Assembly (NCBI GenBank): GCA_030837395.1 | Contig: JAUPKO010000033.1 | Location: forward strand, 1 to 22,674 | Length of the DNA: 22,674 nt | Direction of reading: 5' to 3' | Source: Actinomycetota bacterium | Lineage (GTDB): Bacteria; Actinomycetota; Actinomycetes; S36-B12; UBA10799 | Shown: piece by piece, positions 15,521 through 21,327 of the stretch | Position numbering within the stretch: position 1 is the stretch's first letter | Layout of the letters: each line of letters opens with the position of its first letter | Notes under the pieces: model-generated | The model's database searches: none | What the model was told of the DNA's origin: nothing | The model's input: only the letters and a program-made list of their open reading frames with translations | Translations under genes and position numbers: made by a program

Positions 15521-16177
15521 GTGGGCCGCCGCTACTACACGCACCCCGGATGCTCGGTGCATCACACTCGGCCGGATACCGCAGCCGCCTGCTCGCGAGG
15601 TTTACCTCCAGGCCAGGCTCTTGCCTTCCTAGAGGCGAAGCGGGCGAGACGGAACCGGAACTGGTGGATCGCGTGCTTGATCTTCGCGCCCTTTATCGCT
15701 GTCTTCCTGCCCTATACCTGGCGTCAGATCCAGAGCCGACCGGCGCGGATCGCCTTCGCCAGTTGGGCGGTCGTAGCAGCGATCATCGGGATGACCGGGC
15801 AGGCGCCCCCGTCAGCAACAACCCCGCCCGCAACCCCGCTGCTCGCGTCTCCGGCCGCGGCTTCGCCCACCGCCGAAGAGCTTGTCGGCATCGCTTCAGC
15901 GACCACAACGTCGCCACCCACCTTGTCGACTACGGTCCGGCACACGACAACCAAACCGCGTCCGTTGAGGACCACGCTCCACTCGACGACCAAGCTGTCG
16001 ACGCCAGCTGTCAAGCGGCCTCGATACACGCCCTCGGTGCCAACCCGCAACACCGTCCCTGACGTCGACGCGGCACCTATGGGCGCAACGGCGATCTGCA
16101 TGGATGGCAGCTACAGCTTCAGTTCGTCCCGCAGGGGTACCTGCTCGCATCACGGCGGCGTCGCGCGCTGGTTGTAG
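15521..16177 (+). CDS. Membrane protein with C-terminal DUF3761-like domain
   Basis: 218 residues from a GTG at 15521. An N-terminal Cys/His-containing stretch (YYTHPGCSVHH...C) is followed by two membrane segments (about 48-67 and 76-92), a long Thr/Pro/Ser-rich linker, and a 32-residue C-terminal module, ICMDGSYSFSSSRRG followed by CSHHGGVARWL, which matches the DUF3761 module that I know from secreted and phage or plasmid-borne proteins. The linker length and the module suggest an external display, with the module outside the membrane. It lies about 107 bp after the conjugation operon, has a lower GC content at third codon positions, and reads as a separate accessory gene. Function unknown. 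Confidence 0.72.
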   Translation: MGRRYYTHPGCSVHHTRPDTAAACSRGLPPGQALAFLEAKRARRNRNWWIACLIFAPFIAVFLPYTWRQIQSRPARIAFASWAVVAAIIGMTGQAPPSATTPPATPLLASPAAASPTAEELVGIASATTTSPPTLSTTVRHTTTKPRPLRTTLHSTTKLSTPAVKRPRYTPSVPTRNTVPDVDAAPMGATAICMDGSYSFSSSRRGTCSHHGGVARWL

Positions 16178-16220
16178 ACCTCTCCACGCGTACGGACCGG
16201 ATACGTCAACGGGGAGCAAG

Positions 16221-16256
16221 CTGCCTACCCCATAGTGCGGATTGCGGGGTAGGTGC
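16221..16256. terminator. Possible terminator hairpin after the DUF3761-like gene
   Basis: An inverted repeat CCTACCCC...GGGGTAGG (arms 16224-16231 and 16246-16253) 47 bases after the stop, with a 14-base loop. No U-run follows, as is common for actinobacterial terminators. An attenuator or operator for the next gene is also possible. Confidence 0.4.
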
Positions 16257-16277
16257 TGAGCTGATCCGAGGTCTCGA

Positions 16278-16291
16278 GTCCGGTCCCGGAC
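16278..16291. promoter_or_regulatory. Dyad GTCCGG-TC-CCGGAC upstream of endonuclease gene
   Basis: A 6-bp inverted repeat with a 2-bp centre, 31 bases before the ATG at 16323. Its place fits an operator or promoter-overlapping site. No proof of function from sequence alone; short GC-rich dyads also arise by chance in this background. Confidence 0.25.
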
Positions 16292-16322
16292 ATTTGACGC
16301 ACCTGTATGTAATCGTGGTGAA

Positions 16323-17114
16323 ATGCCCGACTCCAGGACGGGAGGCCGCGCCCCGGATGTCCAAGTCTTCGACGGACGCCTGGTCATCACGCCGGGGGCA
16401 CGCCCGCCCGCGAAGGTGTGGCTCCGCCGGGACAGACAGATCCTCGCCAAGACTCCGCCGATGACGGGCAACAAGCAGTGGCTGCGCACCGTCGTCGGCA
16501 TCCGCTCACCCCGCCTCGACGACGACGGCCGGTGGACGGTACCTCGCAGCCGCCTGACCAGGCTGGTGATCGGGGCGATCGATCGCTTCAACTACGTCGT
16601 GGTCTACCGGGACATGACCAGGTTGTCGCGGTGCACCACTCTGTGCCTGACCGCGACCGGCGTGGAGTGCGACTGCTCCTGCCAAGGCCTCCACCACGGG
16701 CAAGGCGACGCCAGCAGCTGGTTCGAGCGCATCGGCGACGTGGTGGTCGCCGACCTCGGCGGGTACACCCGTACCACCGTCGTCTACGGCGGCCCGCGAA
16801 GCGCCACCACCGGCACCGTGCTCTACGCCGGCGAACTGGACGGACACCGCTACCGCGCCGACCGCGTCGGCCGCCACGACTGGCCCGCCGCCTCCCGATA
16901 CATGTGCGCGGCCTGCCTGACCGCACGAGCGCGAGTCTGGGACCACTGCCACACTCACGGCTACGTCCGCGCCCCGCTGTGCAACACCTGCAACACCCGC
17001 CACTGGACCGGATGGGACCCCCAATACGGCCGACCCCGACCCAGCCGCACCTTCGACCCCACCTACTACCGCCGCTGCCCCGACTACGGCCAAGTCCCCG
17101 CCTGCAGCGCGTAG
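16323..17114 (+). CDS. Endonuclease VII-like (recombination endonuclease) protein
   Basis: 263 residues. The C-terminal part carries the zinc/His-Me finger signature of the recombination endonuclease VII family: CAAC (C195, C198), WDHCHTHGYVR (D207, H208, H210) and LCNTCN (C220, C223, N224). These nucleases cut branched or nicked DNA. A second, unusual cysteine/histidine cluster lies in the middle: C104, C108, C116, C118, C120, H124 and H125 (TTLCLTATGVECDCSCQGLHHG). It may bind another metal. The N-terminal 100 residues are unassigned, beta-rich with WLRRDRQIL and WLRTVVGI. Start is the ATG at 16323, with only a weak ribosome-binding site. Related genes occur in actinobacterial phages and mobile elements. 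It may act in DNA processing or defence; that is inference. Confidence 0.75.
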   Translation: MPDSRTGGRAPDVQVFDGRLVITPGARPPAKVWLRRDRQILAKTPPMTGNKQWLRTVVGIRSPRLDDDGRWTVPRSRLTRLVIGAIDRFNYVVVYRDMTRLSRCTTLCLTATGVECDCSCQGLHHGQGDASSWFERIGDVVVADLGGYTRTTVVYGGPRSATTGTVLYAGELDGHRYRADRVGRHDWPAASRYMCAACLTARARVWDHCHTHGYVRAPLCNTCNTRHWTGWDPQYGRPRPSRTFDPTYYRRCPDYGQVPACSA

Positions 17115-17237
17115 CCCATCAGCGACCCTTGCAAGGGCTGCACCCATCCGGACGCGATTCGCCGACACACGTGATCGCCAGCACCCTGCACCGATGCCTC
17201 ACTCAAGCAGACGATCTTCAGGTGTCGGGAACCGTCG

Positions 17238-17255
17238 CTGGTATTGCAATACCAG
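17238..17255. promoter_or_regulatory. Perfect 18-bp palindrome
   Basis: CTGGTATTGCAATACCAG is self-complementary over its whole length with no spacer. It is AT-richer than its surroundings. It could be an operator for a dimeric regulator or a core recombination site; it lies 183 bases upstream of the resolvase start. Confidence 0.6.
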
Positions 17256-17328
17256 TGCGGCCTCGCGTCTTCGGCGGTGCCCAGGTGGGGTAGACCCCAG
17301 ACCGACACTCGGGGGCCCATCGGAATCA

Positions 17329-17398
17329 CGTCAGGTTAGGGTCTAAGCCCGTATTTCCTGACACTTTCTGGATAGACTCTCAGAGTTGATCCTGACAG
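17329..17398. other. Candidate res site / operator of the serine resolvase
   Basis: The motif TGTCAGGA occurs on the minus strand at 17356-17363 and 17390-17397, 34 bp apart. A related CGTCAGGTTA lies on the plus strand at 17329-17338. GTCAGG (17330-17335) and CCTGAC (17357-17362) form the outer arms of a 33-bp imperfect inverted unit, which is the size of a resolvase subsite. Tn3/gamma-delta resolvases bind half-sites that start with TGTC and are inverted in pairs, so this is a likely recombination site. It would also place resolvase binding over its own promoter. Assignment of subsites I to III is not possible by eye. Confidence 0.5.
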
Positions 17399-17420
17399 TT
17401 GATGGTGGAGGGCCGGGGCG

Positions 17421-18464
17421 ATGCGGGTCGGGTACGTGAGGGTCAGCACCGTGGACCAGAACACCGTGCGTCAACTCGAGGGCGTCCAAGTCGAGAAGAC
17501 GTATACCGACACGGCCTCCGGCAAGGACACCGCCCGCCCCCAGCTCACCGAGCTGCTGGCGTTCGTGCGGGACGGCGACACCGTGCTGGTGCACTCCATG
17601 GACCGGCTCGCCCGCAACCTGGAGGACCTGCGCCGGATCGTGCGGACCCTGACCGACAAGGGCGTGCGGGTGGAGTTCGTCCACGAGCACCTGGTCTTCA
17701 CCGGGGAGGACTCCCCCATGGCCACGCTGATGCTGTCGGTCATGGGCGCGTTCGCCGAGTTCGAACGCGCCCTGATCCTCGAGCGCCAGCGGGAGGGTAT
17801 CGCCGCGGCCAAGACCCGCGGCGTCTACACCGGACGCAAGCCCTCCCTGAACCCCGATCAAGCAGCCGAACTCCGCCGCCGGGCCACTGCGGGAGAGGCC
17901 AAGGCAGCCCTCGCCCGCGAATACCGGATCAGCCGCGAGACCGTCTACAGCTACCTACGCTCCCCTGCCGACAGCGCCAGCGTCGACTACGCCGAGGCCG
18001 ACCGTGCGGACGTCGAGCGGGTCGAGGTCGAGCAGGCGTCCATCGACCAGGGCGTGCGTGTCGAGGCGCCGACGGTGCCTCGCGAGATCCTCCCCCGTGA
18101 GGCGGTCATCGACCATCCGCACGGGGTGGTGGCGACGCCGGAGTCTGTGGGGCGGGTGGTGGACCTGTCCGCCGAACTGGACGCCCCTGCAGGGACGTGG
18201 CAGCTGGTGGAGACCGACGAAGGAACCTGGCAGATGCGCCACGACGGCGCGCGAGTGGGTACGGTGCGACGCGGCGTGACCACTCGAGGACGTCGCGGAT
18301 GGCAGGCAAGGCTGGCCACAGGCATCGACCTGGCCGCCCACGGCGACCTTGCAGCCCCTAGCAGCACCTTGTGGCGCACCCGCGCCCTCGCCGCTGGCGC
18401 CCTCGCCCGCCACTTCGCTCAGGCACACCCCGCGCGACGTCGACGCCGTGTCGCGGGACGGTAA
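17421..18464 (+). CDS. Serine resolvase with a C-terminal extension
   Basis: 347 residues, almost twice the usual resolvase length of about 185. The N-terminal catalytic domain has YVRVST with the nucleophile serine 9, DRLARN (61-66) with its arginines, and EFERALILERQREG (113-126), then a helix-turn-helix region (about 144-180). These fit Tn3-type resolvases. After residue 180 comes an acidic Glu/Val/Asp stretch, then an extra domain with beta-hairpin character, TWQLVETDEGTWQMRHDGARVGTVRRG... WQARL, and a final Ala/Arg-rich helix. The ATG at 17421 has a purine-rich GGAGGG upstream. Likely role: resolving multimers or cointegrates at the adjacent res-like site. No Tn3 transposase is seen in the window. 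Confidence 0.88.
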   Translation: MRVGYVRVSTVDQNTVRQLEGVQVEKTYTDTASGKDTARPQLTELLAFVRDGDTVLVHSMDRLARNLEDLRRIVRTLTDKGVRVEFVHEHLVFTGEDSPMATLMLSVMGAFAEFERALILERQREGIAAAKTRGVYTGRKPSLNPDQAAELRRRATAGEAKAALAREYRISRETVYSYLRSPADSASVDYAEADRADVERVEVEQASIDQGVRVEAPTVPREILPREAVIDHPHGVVATPESVGRVVDLSAELDAPAGTWQLVETDEGTWQMRHDGARVGTVRRGVTTRGRRGWQARLATGIDLAAHGDLAAPSSTLWRTRALAAGALARHFAQAHPARRRRRVAGR

Positions 18465-18940
18465 TCCACCGGTTACCGGCCCGCACCAGGCCACGGAGAC
18501 CGAGGCACACTGTGGGAGAACACTCATTCGACCAGGGACGGCGACTGCTCGAGCCCGAGGCATTAGCTGCCGGTGATGTTCGCGCTGCGGGAGCGCACCC
18601 GGCGTGGTGGCGCAGGTGATGGCCTCGAGCCCGGGACGGGTAGCTCTCTCGCAGCTGACGGGTGCTGGCGGGTGCTACCGCTGGCCCAATCGACGGCTGG
18701 GTCAGCTCATGACGTCATGACCATCCATGGGTGATCGAACAAACGTTCTCTCAGAGTCTTCCCTTGTCTCCTGCTTATCAGGATGCCTCCGGCTGGACCG
18801 TCGAGGTTACAGGTGACGTCGAGTAAGTGACTGCTCACGACTTTGCCTGATTGGGACATGCGTCCTAACTCTGCGATCTGAACCTTGTACCCTGAGTTGC
18901 AGATCATGGTATTCGCAGCCTCGGGGGAGAAGAGGGGCGG
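18465..18940. other. 476-bp gap upstream of the sigma-factor gene
   Basis: Lower GC than the rest, especially after 18720. It contains CCGGT-T-ACCGG (about 18470-18480), a perfect 14-bp palindrome TCATGACGTCATGA (18707-18720) and presumably the promoter of the sigma-factor gene. The last bases before the ATG at 18941 carry a strong purine-rich ribosome-binding site (GGGGGAGAAGAGGGG). A 66-codon open frame on the minus strand (18707-18907, ATG start) is possible but weakly supported and is described in the findings. No RNA gene recognised. Confidence 0.5.
18707..18720. promoter_or_regulatory. Perfect 14-bp palindrome TCATGACGTCATGA
   Basis: Self-complementary with no spacer, and nested in longer GGTCA...TGACC arms (18700-18722). 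It lies about 220 bases before the sigma-factor start, so an operator for a gene on either strand is possible. Confidence 0.4.
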
Positions 18941-20587
18941 ATGACGGTGGGCGCCCACGGACAGAACGACCATTACCAGGCCGACCATGTGCTGGTGACC
19001 CGGCTCCGGCAGGCGCCGGCCGGGAGGCACTCGAAAGAGGAAGCCTTCACCGAGCTGGTGGACACGCACCACGCGTTGGTGTACGCCTACTGCCGTCGGC
19101 GCTTGTCGGATCACCATCTCGCCCAGGACGTGACCCAAGAGGTGTTCCTTCAGGCGTGGCGGACTCTCGCGGGCGGCACCGCTCTACAAGCCCTGGACCG
19201 CCCCGACGCGCTCGATGCGTGGCTGGTCAAGGTCGCGTACCGCGGTTGCCTGGACCGCCTGGTGCACCAGCGGGACACCGGAACTGCCCCGGAGAAGGCA
19301 GGTCAACGAAGCCACCACCGCCGGGTCCTGGTCGAGGTTTTCGTCGGCCAGACGTCGTTCGACGAACTCGGGGCATCCGTGATGGACGACCTCGACCCGC
19401 ATGAACTGGTCGTCTCCGCCATCCAGCTGAGTACCGTCAGATCGCTTCTCGACGAGATCCTCACCGTCTTCCCCGAGCGGCTGCGGTTGCTCTACCGGTT
19501 GCATCACCGGGAAGGCGTGGACGGAGCGGCCCTCGCCCGCTCCCTCGGGGTCTCCGGTGACGAGGTGAGCCGCTTGAAGCACGATCTGAAGCAGCACCTC
19601 GCCACGGGTCTGATTGCGAATCTCGTCGCTCGGGACGGCCGGGGCATGTGCACCGGTTCACCGTCCGGCCTCGATGCCCTGTTGAGTCGCGCAGGCTGGG
19701 TGTCCGGGCCGTTGCCCCGACGGCTGGTCACCACGGTGACCCGGCATATCGAGGCGTGCCCGGCCTGTAGCAGGCAGCGAGATCTCAGCTGTACCGACTG
19801 GCGGCCAGCGCTGGGAGTGCTCCTGGTATCACCGCAGATCCGGCAGTCCGTCGTCGATCACCTCCACCTGGCCGACGCGGCAAGCACGGCTCCGGGGCCG
19901 ATCGGCTCCGGCCAAGTGAACGCCTCGGTTCGGTCACCGCGCACTCTGCTGGGCCGGCGGGCGCCGTTGCTGGCGGCCGCGCCCGTCGTGGCTCTGTTGC
20001 TCGCTTTCGGGCTCGCAGGCCCAGAGGAACGGGAACCTCTATCCCTCACCCCGGTGTCCGCCCCGCCCACGACGTCGTCGACCGTCGCCCACGCGTCGCC
20101 GACCGTCGCGCAGGTGCTCACGCAGATTGCCATCTCCGACGTCACAGTTGCCGCCCCGATCCTCCCGGCCGACGTCCGCACCGGTGAGCGCCCTCCGGCT
20201 GCGACGATCCGGCCAGTTTCGGAGCCCATCGCTCGACCGCAGCCGATCCCCGCCACCAGCACCGTGCCGACGGCCGAGGCCCGGGTGACCACCCCCGACC
20301 CGACGCCTGTAGATCCGACGCCTGTAGATCCGACGCCTGTAGATCCGGCGCCTGTAGATCCGACGCCTGTAGATCCGGCGCCCGTGGACCCGGCGCCCGT
20401 GGACCCGGCGCCCGTGGACCCGGCGCCCGTAGATCCGGCGCCCGTAGATCCGGCGCCCGTAGATCCGGCGCCCGTAGATCCGGCGCCCGTAGATCCGGCG
20501 CCCGTAGATCCGGCGCCCGTAGATCCGACGCCCGTGGACCCGACACCCGTGGACCCGACGCCTGCCGGCCCACCGCTCATCAACTGA
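18941..20587 (+). CDS. ECF-type sigma factor fused to zinc-finger anti-sigma-like motif, membrane span and external repeat tail
   Basis: 548 residues. Sigma-70 region 2 lies around 33-110 (AFTELVDTHHALVYAYC, AQDVTQEVFLQAW); region 4 lies around 163-222 (LTVFPERLRLLYRLHHREGVDGAALARSLGVS...). Then comes HIEACPAC (H269, C273, C276), the H-x3-C-x2-C pattern of zinc-binding anti-sigma (ZAS) domains, and one membrane segment (about 338-359). The outside part is Thr/Pro/Val-rich and ends in 18 tandem copies of a five-residue DP[T/A]PV unit. Sigma, anti-sigma-like and membrane parts in one chain match the ECF groups with C-terminal extensions known in actinobacteria. The expected action is envelope-signal-controlled transcription, perhaps after proteolytic release; this is inference. 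Start ATG has a strong ribosome-binding site. Two secreted-protein genes follow. Confidence 0.85.
   Translation: MTVGAHGQNDHYQADHVLVTRLRQAPAGRHSKEEAFTELVDTHHALVYAYCRRRLSDHHLAQDVTQEVFLQAWRTLAGGTALQALDRPDALDAWLVKVAYRGCLDRLVHQRDTGTAPEKAGQRSHHRRVLVEVFVGQTSFDELGASVMDDLDPHELVVSAIQLSTVRSLLDEILTVFPERLRLLYRLHHREGVDGAALARSLGVSGDEVSRLKHDLKQHLATGLIANLVARDGRGMCTGSPSGLDALLSRAGWVSGPLPRRLVTTVTRHIEACPACSRQRDLSCTDWRPALGVLLVSPQIRQSVVDHLHLADAASTAPGPIGSGQVNASVRSPRTLLGRRAPLLAAAPVVALLLAFGLAGPEEREPLSLTPVSAPPTTSSTVAHASPTVAQVLTQIAISDVTVAAPILPADVRTGERPPAATIRPVSEPIARPQPIPATSTVPTAEARVTTPDPTPVDPTPVDPTPVDPAPVDPTPVDPAPVDPAPVDPAPVDPAPVDPAPVDPAPVDPAPVDPAPVDPAPVDPAPVDPTPVDPTPVDPTPAGPPLIN
20297..20566. repeat. 18-copy 15-bp tandem repeat in the sigma-factor gene
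   Basis: The 15-bp unit (gacccgacgcctgta type) is repeated 18 times in register from 20297. It encodes Asp-Pro-Thr/Ala-Pro-Val. Three variant families are visible: gtagat with Thr at the 5' end, gtggac with Ala (three adjacent copies), then seven adjacent near-identical gtagat/Ala copies, and gtggac/Thr at the 3' end. Blocks of identical copies point to recent slippage or unequal exchange. The period is a multiple of three, so copy changes keep the frame. Confidence 0.95.
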
Positions 20588-20765
20588 GCCGCCCAAAAAT
20601 CTTGAGAAGTTCTTGGCCCTTCCCGGGGAGAACCGGACCGACACGCCCCTCCTGGTAAATGACGGCGCATCGGTTGCCGAGATCGGGGCCGAAGGAGCGG
20701 CGTCGGCATCCACACCGAGTCCGACACTCGCGACAAGGCAACAATTTCACCGGGAGGACCTGAAA
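20588..20765. promoter_or_regulatory. Gap between the sigma factor and first secreted-protein gene
   Basis: 178 bp, AT-richer at both ends (AAAAATCTTGAGAAGTTCTT near 20595). It should hold the promoter of the secreted-protein gene and is a natural place for a sigma target promoter, but I could not match a -35/-10 pair with confidence. A small AGAA-G-TTCT dyad is visible near 20606. Confidence 0.35.
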
Positions 20766-21182
20766 GTGAAACGGACATTCACCCTCGCAATCTCGACTCT
20801 GTTAACCCTCGCGGCAATCGGTTTGAGCGGCTCCACCGCTCAAGCCAGCACCCCGGCCTCGGCCTCGAACGTCCACGCCGCCAAGACCAGTCGGGCGTGT
20901 ATCGGAATGCGTTACAAGCGGTTCGCCAATTCCGACCGGCTGACAGTCACGACGCGCCTGTATCCCGTGTTCCGCGGGGGAAACCCACCGGGCCCCTACA
21001 CCTCGGCCTCAGTGTGGTACAACAACACGCGCTCCCCCTACAACTACGGGCAGCCCGGCATGTACGTGGACCTCTTCCACGTCCCGGCATGGAGAATCAC
21101 GGGCCTGATCGTGAAAGTCTCCAGCAGCGAACTCGTGTACGGCGGCAAAGTGTACGCCTGTCCCAACAAGTTCTACCGCTGA
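20766..21182 (+). CDS. Small secreted protein with Sec signal peptide
   Basis: 138 residues; no family recognised. The GTG at 20766 is chosen because GGGAGG lies eight bases upstream (20753-20758) and a classical signal peptide starts there: KR, a hydrophobic core FTLAISTLLTLAAIGLSG, and a cleavage site at STAQA/STPAS. The open frame from 20613 would bury the signal peptide. The mature protein of about 113 residues has two cysteines, in RACIGMRYK and VYACPNKF, probably forming one disulfide, and is rich in Tyr, Asn, Pro and Val, in keeping with a small beta-sheet extracellular fold. It lies directly downstream of the fused sigma factor, so co-regulation is plausible. A hairpin follows its stop. 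Confidence 0.75.
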   Translation: MKRTFTLAISTLLTLAAIGLSGSTAQASTPASASNVHAAKTSRACIGMRYKRFANSDRLTVTTRLYPVFRGGNPPGPYTSASVWYNNTRSPYNYGQPGMYVDLFHVPAWRITGLIVKVSSSELVYGGKVYACPNKFYR

Positions 21183-21199
21183 GCTGGCCTTGTCATGGG

Positions 21200-21236
21200 G
21201 GCACGATGGCCCTGAGCATCACCGGGCCATCGTGCC
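21200..21236. terminator. 13-bp perfect hairpin, likely terminator
   Basis: GGCACGATGGCCC (21200-21212) pairs perfectly with GGGCCATCGTGCC (21224-21236) across an 11-base loop, 18 bases after the stop of the small secreted protein. No U-run follows, which is usual for actinobacterial terminators. Confidence 0.7.
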
Positions 21237-21327
21237 GGACAGTTCCCGCGCACCTCACCAAACCTTGATTCAACAGACCTCGACGGTGCCCGCCGCGCCC
21301 GCCCGATCCTTCTCGAGGAGACATTCC

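Larger units (their letters stand above)
17115..17420. other. 306-bp non-coding gap with palindrome and res-like repeats
   Basis: No credible gene. It contains a perfect 18-bp palindrome (17238-17255), a G-rich stretch with GGGGT-AG-ACCCC (17287-17298), a possible transposon-type end (17311-17347) and the res-like motifs upstream of the resolvase (17329-17398). Listed separately below or in findings. Confidence 0.7.

Noticed and set aside
17349..17378. TAGACT (17373-17378) as a -10 box for the resolvase
   Set aside because: No acceptable -35 hexamer lies 16-18 bases upstream, so I did not annotate a promoter.
20297..20566. Tandem repeat as a CRISPR array
   Set aside because: Units are 15 bp and adjacent with no spacers, and they are in frame inside a gene.
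19858..20778. Minus-strand frame with many Gly-Ser-Thr-Gly repeats
   Set aside because: It is the complement of the DP[T/A]PV repeat of the sigma-factor gene. The repeat alone keeps it open.
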